This document shows positions 55,001 through 61,391 of a stretch of 64,000 nt of DNA, one piece after another. The notes under the pieces were generated by a model that worked only from the letters and a program-made list of their open reading frames with translations, was not told where the DNA came from and did not search any database. The stretch is from contig NZ_CP033433.1 of the NCBI RefSeq assembly GCF_003713065.1, forward strand, positions 62,001-126,000. Direction: 5' to 3'. The position numbers and the translations under genes were made by a program. The stretch comes from Cohnella candidum (GTDB taxonomy: Bacteria > Bacillota > Bacilli > Paenibacillales > Paenibacillaceae). Every line of letters starts with the position of its first letter. Positions within the stretch are counted from its first letter, which is position 1.

Positions 55001-55290
55001 GACTTGATATCGATCTTGAGCCAATAGTAGCCGGGCTTCGGCAGCCGTTTTTCCGCGTTGCGAAGCGGTGTCCAGACCTTGTCCTTGGTGATGGACAGCG
55101 GGTTCTGGATGATGTCGAGCGGCAAATCGCCCTCGTGGAACATCCATTCCGAGCTGGCGCTCAAATCGGTGGTCCGCACGTTGGAGTTTTCGGAAAGGAA
55201 AAGGATCGGAACGAGCCATCCCGACACGAACAGCAGGACGAGTCCCGTTCTGAGCAGCATTTTTTTGAGTTTGGCGGGCAGCAACGGCAT
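52066..55290 (-). CDS. Hybrid sensor kinase with two kinase cores: 7TMR-DISM, HisKA/HATPase, receiver, HisKA_3/HATPase
   Basis: A 1074-residue membrane kinase. The extracellular beta domain (about 30-185) and the seven-helix region (about 190-400) fit 7TMR-DISM sensors. The first core has His439 in NTSHELRTPLNGIIG and a HATPase (NLVGNALKFTEQGQ, GIGISEDKLEKIFEPF). The receiver has LLVDDDPVNLQ and Asp748 in LVLTDLMMPRMTG. After a coiled segment, a second, NarL-type core follows with His870 in RISFDIHNTVGHTL and its own HATPase (GLTNGIRHGKSRFF, FGLSAMEENI). ATG 55290 is chosen; its GGAGGT is close, and TTG 55302 is an alternative. It is 18 bases downstream of its NarL-type regulator gene. Confidence 0.9.
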   Translation of the reverse strand: MPLLPAKLKKMLLRTGLVLLFVSGWLVPILFLSENSNVRTTDLSASSEWMFHEGDLPLDIIQNPLSITKDKVWTPLRNAEKRLPKPGYYWLKIDIKSEPYRDPNLFINNLRHFEAFYNEKLLLESNFENRNPRVLEYYDWHLLSFSFGYPAEPLLLRVYSDDGIVKTGTIQVGNAADFIVRILHKDGDKLLFGTIFTLLAIVAALFYFNTRKKMFSYFSLLAFCAAYAAICRTFALGLFVDAQPLIYFHESMLPLGSFAFHGFFDHLFGGATRFRRTARYSMLALTVVCIGIGYWSNEAYHALLFYVFPLLFLLLIGTSFKIHSRIYRSQPSTESVIMIFGYAVSNATTFLTSLLLLFPALRTYLSHHVPWLEPYVRDDQLPVFTGMFVFLCCMGSIVLLRENQVHRQVHNYSRQLEEKNRKLEEIDKLKDEFLANTSHELRTPLNGIIGITESLLEGVAGPLNELARSNLSMVVSSGKRLSGLINDILDFSKLKHSGVTLFIQGVDLKRSADSVAGVLQPLAHLKDIRLINHVDDRLPLAAADENRVQQILYNLVGNALKFTEQGQVEITAHQDDQWIYISVTDTGIGISEDKLEKIFEPFEQGEGSAAREYEGAGLGLAITRKLVDLHGGALGVVSMPGQGSTFTFTLPIAEETMQSAATLAVEEAKAPVPLVAAAVEWIEPTSQEEKVWLNRETCLLLVDDDPVNLQVLTNFLSTQPYSILKASNGAEALRLFEQGVRPDLVLTDLMMPRMTGYELCRKIREKFKPSEIPIIVLTAKNQINDLVEGFDAGANDYLIKPVAKRELLARIELHLQLSQLTGSLERKVLERTRELQDKNLQLQAAMRETAQAMAEASVLEERNRISFDIHNTVGHTLTACIAQMEAAKMLISHGKTELALPKLDTSRELVSKGLNEIRESIRMLKQESTDENLSVRLMRLVRETEESADVRIEADIAALPALGSAQKRAIYHALLEGLTNGIRHGKSRFFTFTLTHGNGRIFFRLSNDGEPLKAGATFGFGLSAMEENIRSLGGELTVEPAGDRGTLLSIDIPQDWRTQNRYLEHGGDGNEYLI

Positions 55291-55308
55291 AGACCTCCAC
55301 AAGGACGG

Positions 55309-55995
55309 TTAGGATTTGGGGGGCAGCCAGCCGCGCAGCAGGTTAACGGCTTTCAGGCGGTCGTTGACCCCGATTTTGCTGTAAATGATGCTGATGTAGT
55401 TGCGGATGGTCCCTTCGCTGATGAAGAGAAGGTTCGCGATTTCCCGATTGCTCCGGCCCTCGGCCATCAGCTCGATGATTTTCCATTCCCGGTCCGTGAA
55501 CCCGGGGTCTTGGTCCGCAGGAATCGGATTTGCCGTGCGGGCGGCGGTGTGAGCGGCGGCGTAGTTGGAGGCGGGACCGGCGGACAGCCGAGCGGCGAGC
55601 TTGGCGGAGATGGCGGTCGGCATCAGTAAGGTGCCGGCCATCGTGTCTCGGATGGCGGCGATGATCTTATCGCCCGGCAAGTCTTTCAGCAGGAAGCCGC
55701 TCGCTCCGCCGACCAGCGCGTCGATGATGTAATCATCTTCTGGATAGGTCGTCAGGATAAGGACCTTCGTTGCGGGGTAGAGCGCGCGGATTTTGCGGGT
55801 GCTCTCGATTCCGTCCATTTCGGGCATCTGGATGTCCATCAGCACGAGGTCGGGTTGCAGCGTCCCCGTCAGCTCGAGCGCTTTGCGCCCGTTCTCGGCC
55901 AGGCCGACGACTTCCATGCCGTCGGACAGGTTGATCATCGTCTGGAGGCCGTCCCGCAGCAGCCGTTGGTCGTCAGCGATCACGATTCGGATCAT
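55309..55995 (-). CDS. NarL/FixJ family response regulator
   Basis: A 228-residue regulator. The receiver (about 1-120) has IRIVIADDQRLLRDG, phospho-acceptor Asp54 in LVLMDIQMPEMDG and Lys in FLLKDLPGDK. The LuxR-type helix-turn-helix (about 165-228) has FTDREWKIIELMAEGRSNRE, IANLLFISEGTIRNYISIIY. ATG 55995 follows GAGGAG. It lies directly upstream of the hybrid kinase on the same strand. The kinase's C-terminal HisKA_3 core is the type that normally phosphorylates NarL regulators, so the two form one pathway. Confidence 0.93.
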   Translation of the reverse strand: MIRIVIADDQRLLRDGLQTMINLSDGMEVVGLAENGRKALELTGTLQPDLVLMDIQMPEMDGIESTRKIRALYPATKVLILTTYPEDDYIIDALVGGASGFLLKDLPGDKIIAAIRDTMAGTLLMPTAISAKLAARLSAGPASNYAAAHTAARTANPIPADQDPGFTDREWKIIELMAEGRSNREIANLLFISEGTIRNYISIIYSKIGVNDRLKAVNLLRGWLPPKS

Positions 55996-56108
55996 CGGTC
56001 TCCTCATTTCTTTGATTTCCGTTCTTACATTCTTTTTCCATTATAAGCGAAAATGTCTCATATTGCTGAAAAATGTGGAACGAGCTTGGGGAGGGGGGGC
56101 GACGGGAG

Positions 56109-56481
56109 AGCGGCGGAGTTGTGCGAGAAAGTTACATAACTTCGGCGGAATGGTGGGTAAGCGGCGGAGTTGTGCAAGAAAGTTACATAACTTCGGTGGA
56201 ATGGTGGGAAAACGGCGGAGTTGTGCAAGAAAGTTACATAACTTCGGTGGAATGGTGGGAGAGCGGCGGAGTTGTGTGAGAAAGTTACATAACTTCGGTA
56301 GAATGGTGGGAGAGCGGCGGAGTTGAGTGAGAAAGTTACATAACTTCGATGGAATGGTGGGAGAGCAGTGGAGTTGTGCAAGAAAGTAACATAACTCTTT
56401 GGTGGAATAGTCGCAAAATGCGACGATAACGAGCCGGAGTCCCGCCGATCAAGCAAAATGGTCGCAAAATGCGACGATAAC
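56109..56481. repeat. Intergenic 51-bp tandem repeat array F
   Basis: Six tandem copies begin at 56109, 56160, 56211, 56262, 56313 and 56364, every one exactly 51 bp after the last. The unit runs AGCGGCGGAGTTGTGCRAGA, AAGTTACATAACTTCGG, TGGAATGGTGGGA and contains the perfect palindrome AAGTTA-CA-TAACTT (lost in copy 6). Immediately after, a different palindrome TCGCA-AAA-TGCGA followed by CGATAAC occurs at 56411 and 56462, again 51 bp apart. Because 51 is a multiple of 3, frames stay open on both strands, but nothing suggests these are genes. Confidence 0.92.
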
Positions 56482-56501
56482 ATATATAAACCCCAAAAAA
56501 C

Positions 56502-56530
56502 AAAAAAGCCCGCGGACGACCCACGGGCTT
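56502..56530 (-). terminator. Terminator of the nag operon
   Basis: On the minus strand AAGCCCGTGG pairs with CCGCGGGCTT (one wobble) across GTCGT, followed by TTTTTTG, just after nagA. Confidence 0.82.
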
Positions 56531-56544
56531 CTTCACATTACGCT

Positions 56545-57732
56545 TCAACCTTCCAATATCCGTTCGCCGCCGACCCAAACGCCGCGCAGCTCCAGCCCCT
56601 CATCCAGCAATAGGACGTCGGCACGCTTGTCGGCCGCCAGCGTGCCGATTTCCCCGTCCAGGCCGAGCTGGCGCGCCGGATTGGCGCTGGCCATCTTGCT
56701 CGCGGCCGGGATCGGCACGCCGACCTCGCGGACCATGAAGCGGAACGCGTCGATCATCGTCAGCGTGCTGCCGGCGAGGCTGCCGCCGTCCTTCAGCCGC
56801 GCGACGCCCGCCGCCATGACGACCGGCAGGCCGCCGATCTCGTATTCGCCGTCCGGCATGCCGGCTGCGGCCATCGCGTCCGTGATCAGGATGACGCCGT
56901 CGCTTCCTTTGGCCGCGACGAGCATTTTGATCCCGGCAGGATGCACGTGGTGGCCGTCCGCGATCACTTCCGCCATGATGCGGGGATCGGTCAGCACGGC
57001 GCCGACGGTTCCCGGCTCCCGATGGTGATAAGGCCGCATCGCGTTGAAGGTGTGGACCGCATGGCGAAGCCCGTGGTCAGCCGCCTTCAGGATCTCTTCG
57101 TAAGTGGCGTCCGTGTGGCCGCAGGCCGCTACGGCGCCGGCCGCATTCAGCTGTTCGATATAGGCGAGCGCGCCTTCCGTTTCCGGCGCCAGCGTCTGCT
57201 GCCGGATGAGCCCGGGGTAATCGCGGACCCAACCCTCCAGCCATTCGGGCTGGGGAGGCAGGATGTAGGCGGGATTTTGGGCGCCTTTCCATTTGAGGCT
57301 GACGAACGGCCCTTCGATGTGAACGCCGAGCAGCCGGGCATAAGGCATCCCGCCGGCGATAAAACGGCTCACCCGTTCCAGCACGCGCGTCAGGTCTTCC
57401 CGAGGCGAAGTCATCGAGGTGGCCAGCATGCCGGTCGTGCCGTGACGGCCGTGGAAGCGGGTGATCGTCCGAAGCTCCTCGGCGTCCGCGTCCATGAAGT
57501 CGTGCCCGGCCCCGCCGTGCACGTGCATGTCGATGAAGCCGGGCAGCACCCAGCCGCCGGCGCCTTCCACCCGGACCGCGTTCGCGGCTTCAGCCGGAAT
57601 GGAATCGGAACCCTCATACCCGCCTAGCCCCGCAATTTTGCCGTCGCGCAGCCAAATCCAGCCGTTTTCGAGCACCCCGTCCGGGGTCGCGACCCGAGCG
57701 CCGACGATGAGACATTCCCGCGGCCCGCTCAT
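56545..57732 (-). CDS. nagA: N-acetylglucosamine-6-phosphate deacetylase
   Basis: A 395-residue amidohydrolase that converts GlcNAc-6-P to GlcN-6-P. Diagnostic segments are LPGFIDMHVHGGAGHDFMD, LGVHIEGPFVSLKWKGAQN, VAACGHTDATYEEI, AVHTFNAMRPYHHREPG and the catalytic Asp region VILITDAMAAAGMPDG. ATG 57732 overlaps the nagB stop (ATGA), so translation is coupled. The longer frame to 57807 is not needed. It is the last gene of the rpiR-nagB-nagA operon and is followed by a terminator. Confidence 0.96.
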   Translation of the reverse strand: MSGPRECLIVGARVATPDGVLENGWIWLRDGKIAGLGGYEGSDSIPAEAANAVRVEGAGGWVLPGFIDMHVHGGAGHDFMDADAEELRTITRFHGRHGTTGMLATSMTSPREDLTRVLERVSRFIAGGMPYARLLGVHIEGPFVSLKWKGAQNPAYILPPQPEWLEGWVRDYPGLIRQQTLAPETEGALAYIEQLNAAGAVAACGHTDATYEEILKAADHGLRHAVHTFNAMRPYHHREPGTVGAVLTDPRIMAEVIADGHHVHPAGIKMLVAAKGSDGVILITDAMAAAGMPDGEYEIGGLPVVMAAGVARLKDGGSLAGSTLTMIDAFRFMVREVGVPIPAASKMASANPARQLGLDGEIGTLAADKRADVLLLDEGLELRGVWVGGERILEG

Positions 57733-58457
57733 GACAGCTTCTCCGCCGCCGAACGGTCGAGCAGCACGACCAGATGGGGGTGGGTCTGCAGCAGCGACGC
57801 CGGGCAATCCGTCGTGATCGGTCCTTTGAGCGCGCGGGCGACGATGTCCGCTTTATCCGCTCCCTTGACGACGAGCAGGATCATTTTCGCTTTCAGGATC
57901 GTTCCGACGCCCATCGTCAGCGCCTGGCGCGGCACTTCGTCCATGGAACTGAAATAACGGGCATTCGCTTTTAACGTAGCTTCGGCCAAATCCACCACGT
58001 GCGTCCCTTTGATCAAGGCGTGGGCCGGTTCATTGAAGCCGATGTGGCCGTTATGGCCAAGTCCGAGCAGCTGCAGGTCGATTTGGCCCGATTGCTCGAT
58101 CTGCTCGTCATAATGGCTGCATTCCGCGACCGGATCCGGCGCGTTGCCGTTGGGCAGATGCGCTTGGGCGGCCGGCAGGTCGATATGACGGAACAGATGG
58201 TCCCGCATATAGGAATGGTAGCTTTCGGGATGGTCCTCCGGAAGGCCGACGTATTCGTCGAGATTGAACGTGGTGACGTTTTTGAAGCTGAACATTCCCC
58301 GCTCGTAGTCGCTCACCAGCTGCCGGTAAATCCCGACCGGCGTTCCGCCGGTGGCGAGCCCCAGCACGGCCTTCGGATTCGTCTGAACGACGCCCGAAAT
58401 GATGTTGGCCCCCGCCTCGTTCAACTTGTCGTCCGTGTCGAATACCAGTACGTTCAT
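57729..58457 (-). CDS. nagB: Glucosamine-6-phosphate deaminase
   Basis: A 242-residue enzyme that turns glucosamine-6-phosphate into fructose-6-phosphate and ammonia. The substrate loop is VLGLATGGTPVGIYRQLV, and the active-site segments are FNLDEYVGLPEDHPESY and GLGHNGHIGFNEP. It is the short (about 240 residue) Gram-positive form. ATG 58457 overlaps the stop of the RpiR regulator (ATGA), and its own stop overlaps nagA, giving a tightly coupled three-gene operon. Confidence 0.96.
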   Translation of the reverse strand: MNVLVFDTDDKLNEAGANIISGVVQTNPKAVLGLATGGTPVGIYRQLVSDYERGMFSFKNVTTFNLDEYVGLPEDHPESYHSYMRDHLFRHIDLPAAQAHLPNGNAPDPVAECSHYDEQIEQSGQIDLQLLGLGHNGHIGFNEPAHALIKGTHVVDLAEATLKANARYFSSMDEVPRQALTMGVGTILKAKMILLVVKGADKADIVARALKGPITTDCPASLLQTHPHLVVLLDRSAAEKLS

Positions 58458-59317
58458 CGCGGATTCCTCTCCTCTTTCCCCGTATATTTGCGGACGGTTT
58501 GGAACGAACGTTCCAGCCGCGGGACATATTCGTCGAAATGCTCGCTGACCAGCCCGGTGAACAGGATGTCGACGACGTGAAGCGCCGCCATCCGCGACGC
58601 CATGTCTCCCCGCCGCATGCCGGCCTCCGACGAGGAGGTGAATAGCCGGATGTCGGCCATGGCGGCCAGCGGGTTCGTGCCGAACCGGGTGACCGAAACG
58701 GTCAGCGCCCCTTGCTCCGAGGCGCAGCGCAGCGAGTGGATCGTCTCCGGCGTTTCCCCCGAATACGAAATGCCGATCGCCACGTCCTTGGAGGACAGCG
58801 ATGCCGCGGAGGTCAACTGCATGTGCGGGTCCGAGAACACGGCCGCCGCCTTGCCCACGCGGATCAGCTTGCTCCAAAAATCCTGCGCGACGAGGCCGGA
58901 AGTCCCCGAGCCGTACAAATCGATTCGGCCGGCGCGGTGCAGCGCATCGATCGCTTGCCGAAGCTGCGCCAGATCGAGCAGCTGGGTCGTATCCGAAAGC
59001 GACCGCAGGTGGTTCGCGGTAATGGCGGACACGATGTCGGCCAACGGATTTCCAGCCACGATGTCCTGGTACTTCGTCGGCGCCTCTTGCCCGGCGAGTT
59101 CGGCCGCGAGCTTTCGTTTAAACTCCGGGAAATTTTGAAAATGGAACGTTCGGCAAAACCGCGACACCGTGGAGGTGCTGCTGCCTGCCCGGCGGGCGAG
59201 CTCCGTGATGTTGAGCTGCGCGGCTTCTTGGGGCCGCTCGAGCAAGAAGGAGGCCAGTTCCCTCTCCTTGGGATGCAGGCTGTCCATCTGGTCCCTTATG
59301 GCGGATAAAATACTCAC
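58454..59317 (-). CDS. RpiR/MurR family regulator of the nag operon
   Basis: A 287-residue regulator with an RpiR-type helix-turn-helix at about 1-75 (ELARRAGSSTSTVSRFCRTF) and a SIS sugar-phosphate isomerase-like domain at about 110-250 (RIDLYGSGTSGLVAQDFWSK, VAIGISYSGETPETIHSLR). The SIS domain probably senses an amino-sugar phosphate. GTG 59317 is preferred because GGAGGCGGCC lies upstream and the family begins around this point; ATG 59362 would lie inside the operator region. Two palindromes at the promoter suggest autoregulation of the whole operon. Confidence 0.9.
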   Translation of the reverse strand: MSILSAIRDQMDSLHPKERELASFLLERPQEAAQLNITELARRAGSSTSTVSRFCRTFHFQNFPEFKRKLAAELAGQEAPTKYQDIVAGNPLADIVSAITANHLRSLSDTTQLLDLAQLRQAIDALHRAGRIDLYGSGTSGLVAQDFWSKLIRVGKAAAVFSDPHMQLTSAASLSSKDVAIGISYSGETPETIHSLRCASEQGALTVSVTRFGTNPLAAMADIRLFTSSSEAGMRRGDMASRMAALHVVDILFTGLVSEHFDEYVPRLERSFQTVRKYTGKEERNPR

Positions 59318-59334
59318 TTCGGCCGCCTCCACAA

Positions 59335-59380
59335 GAAAATTAATTTCATTATTATATATCAATACAAGAAAATAATTTTC
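59335..59380 (-). promoter_or_regulatory. nag operon promoter with two palindromic operators
   Basis: Two copies of CAAGAAAATWAWTTTC lie 33 bp apart. Their cores GAAAATTAATTTC (59335-59347) and GAAAATAATTTTC (59368-59380, a perfect palindrome) flank a TATAAT -10 box (59356-59351 on the minus strand). The upstream copy falls on the -35 position and the downstream copy near the start point, fitting repression by the RpiR protein (inference). Confidence 0.72.
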
Positions 59381-59482
59381 CTAACTACTCCTAAGATACT
59401 GCACGCCGCTCGAATTCGCAAGCGGTAATCGCAAGCTTTGCAGAATGTGTGTTTTATTCCAACATTCGCGTAATAAAAGTCA

Positions 59483-59511
59483 TTGACTTCACCGGACCCT
59501 CAACCTAATAT
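59483..59511 (+). promoter_or_regulatory. Sigma-A-type promoter of the LacI gene
   Basis: TTGACT (59483-59488) and TAATAT (59506-59511) are separated by exactly 17 bp. The operator palindrome lies just downstream of the expected start point. Confidence 0.75.
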
Positions 59512-59526
59512 TGGTAGGAAAGGTTA

Positions 59527-59542
59527 TTGCAAACGTTTGCAA
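59527..59542. promoter_or_regulatory. LacI-family operator, perfect 16-bp palindrome
   Basis: TTGCAAAC-GTTTGCAA is a perfect dyad with the central CG typical of LacI-family operators. It lies between promoter and gene, so autorepression is the simplest reading. A CcpA-type cre site is a less likely alternative. Confidence 0.8.
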
Positions 59543-59623
59543 AAATCGGACACTCCTTCCGGAAAGGGGTTTTGCCATGGAGCACCTACCGCGCGTATTC
59601 GGCGGGATCGGATTGGACCTTAC

Positions 59624-60658
59624 ATGACGGCGGGCTCGGCGGACCAACGGACCGCTATCCGGGACATCGCGGGCGCCCTTGGGCTCTCGGCGAGCACCGT
59701 CTCCCGGGCGCTGAACGGAGTTTACGGAGTCAACGAGGAGACGCGCCGCCTGGTGCGGGACAAAGCCGAGGAGCTCGGGTATATCCCGCACTACGGCGCC
59801 AAGCAGCTGGTCGGGAAGAGCAGCCAGCTCGTCGGAGTCATCATGCCCGAGTTTGAATTCGAGGCGAGCAGCGGTTTCGTGTTCCTGCTTCCGGCGATTC
59901 AGCGGGAACTGCAGCGCATCGGCAAGGACGCGATTTTCTTCTCCGTTCCGTTCTCGCGTTATCCGCCTAAACGGCTGTCCTACTTTATCGGTTCCCGCGG
60001 GCTCGACGCCTGCGTGGCGCTGCCCGCTTTCCATGGCGGGCACCCGCTGATGGAGGAAGCGCTGGAGCTCGGGATTCCATGCGTCAACTTCGAAGGCGTC
60101 ACGGGCCCTCGGTGCTCCTCCGTCGTCGCCGACGATTATCAAGGCGGTTACCTGGCGGCCAAGCGGCTGCTCGAAGAGGGACACCGCCACATCGGGCATA
60201 TCCGAGGTCCTTCGGGGCTGCGCATATGCGCGGAGAGGTACGAGGGATTCCGCGACGCTTTAAGGGAGTACGGGATCGAGCATTCGGAGGAGTTGCTGGA
60301 AGGCGGCGATTTCTCCGGCACGAGCGGCGCGCGAGCCGCGGCTGCCTTGATTGACAGGCGCCCCGACATGACGGCGCTGTTCTGCGCCAACGATTTGATG
60401 GCGGCCGGCGCGATCCAGGCGCTTTCGCAGATGGGGATTGCCGTGCCGGACCGCGTATCGGTCTGCGGATACGACGGGGATACCTACTCCGCTTACACGG
60501 TTCCTCCTCTCACGACGATCCGCCACTCCAGGGACTTGTACGCGGAGAAAGCCGTCGTGCTGCTGCAGGAGCTGCTCGCGGGGCGCCAGGGGAGAACGGA
60601 GAAGGTGCCACCGACGATGCTCGAACGGCAATCGATCGGGCGTCGACACGCGGATTAA
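59624..60658 (+). CDS. LacI family transcriptional regulator
   Basis: A 344-residue regulator. The N-terminal helix-turn-helix and hinge (about 8-60) read AIRDIAGALGLSASTVSRAL and VRDKAEELGYIPHYGAK. The ligand domain includes LVGVIMPEFEFEASSGFVFL, FCANDLMAAGAIQALSQMG and VCGYDGDTYSAYTVPPLTT. ATG 59624 places the helix-turn-helix at the normal distance. The open frame extends upstream to 59483 but would swallow the promoter and operator. The site before ATG is weak. It lies 40 bases upstream of an ABC export operon on the same strand, an unusual neighbour for a sugar-type regulator. Confidence 0.9.
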   Translation: MTAGSADQRTAIRDIAGALGLSASTVSRALNGVYGVNEETRRLVRDKAEELGYIPHYGAKQLVGKSSQLVGVIMPEFEFEASSGFVFLLPAIQRELQRIGKDAIFFSVPFSRYPPKRLSYFIGSRGLDACVALPAFHGGHPLMEEALELGIPCVNFEGVTGPRCSSVVADDYQGGYLAAKRLLEEGHRHIGHIRGPSGLRICAERYEGFRDALREYGIEHSEELLEGGDFSGTSGARAAAALIDRRPDMTALFCANDLMAAGAIQALSQMGIAVPDRVSVCGYDGDTYSAYTVPPLTTIRHSRDLYAEKAVVLLQELLAGRQGRTEKVPPTMLERQSIGRRHAD

Positions 60659-60698
60659 AAGCAACGATCAAGACGGGAAAGCGAAGGTGACGTTAAGG

Positions 60699-61391
60699 AT
60701 GAACGCCGCAACACCGAATATCATAGAAGCTTCCGGGGTCAAGCGGACCTTCGGACGGGGCCAAGGCGCGGTCACGGTGCTCAAAGGAGTGGACATCGCC
60801 ATTCCGCCGGGGCGTCTGATCGCCTTCAAGGGCCGTTCCGGCTCCGGCAAGACGACGCTGATCAACCTGCTCGGCGCGCTCGACCGTCCGACGGAAGGCT
60901 CGGTCAAATTCGCGGGCCGCGAGGTGTCGGTCCTGACGGACCGCCAGAGGGACGAAATCAGGAGGACGGAAATGGGACTCATTTTCCAATCCTTCGCCTT
61001 GATCCCCTTGATGTCCGCCTACGAAAACGTGGAATTCATCCTGCGCATTTCGGATTTTCCGGCGAAGGACCGGAAGGAGGCCGCCATTCACGCGTTGGAC
61101 CAGGTCGGTCTCAAGTCGAGGATGCACCATCGGCCGTTCGAAATGTCGGGCGGCGAGCAGCAGAGAACCGCCATCGCGCGGGCGATCGCCCACCGTCCCA
61201 AGCTGCTGCTGGCGGACGAACCGACGGCGGAGCTGGACAGCCGGACCGGCCTGCATATCATCAAGGTGTTCCGCGATTTGGTTCAGCAGCACGGGATGAC
61301 CGTCATTCTGACGACGCACGATCCGGCCATTATGGAAATCGTCGATCAAGTATACGAACTGGAGGATGGACAAATTGTCGCGCAGCACTAA
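60699..61391 (+). CDS. ABC transporter ATP-binding protein (MacB/LolD type)
   Basis: A 230-residue ATPase with Walker A FKGRSGSGKTTLINLLG, Q-loop LIFQSFALIPLMSAYENVEF, signature EMSGGEQQRTAIARAI and Walker B LLLADEPTAELD. The sequence pattern is that of ATPases partnering FtsX-type permeases and membrane-fusion proteins. ATG 60699 has GAAGGTGA upstream; GTG 60687 is an alternative. The adaptor gene begins inside its last codons, so the system is tightly coupled. Confidence 0.94.
   Translation: MNAATPNIIEASGVKRTFGRGQGAVTVLKGVDIAIPPGRLIAFKGRSGSGKTTLINLLGALDRPTEGSVKFAGREVSVLTDRQRDEIRRTEMGLIFQSFALIPLMSAYENVEFILRISDFPAKDRKEAAIHALDQVGLKSRMHHRPFEMSGGEQQRTAIARAIAHRPKLLLADEPTAELDSRTGLHIIKVFRDLVQQHGMTVILTTHDPAIMEIVDQVYELEDGQIVAQH

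Noticed and set aside
56109-56481. CRISPR array
   Set aside because: The unit is a continuous 51-bp tandem repeat with no variable spacers and no cas genes nearby.
55793-56483. Repeat-containing open frames on both strands over array F
   Set aside because: The repeated 17-residue units arise because the 51-bp period is divisible by three. There is no ribosome site or signal peptide, and both strands are equally open.
59527-59542. CcpA-type cre site
   Set aside because: The perfect dyad with central CG, placed between promoter and start of a LacI gene, fits autoregulation better. A cre role cannot be fully excluded.
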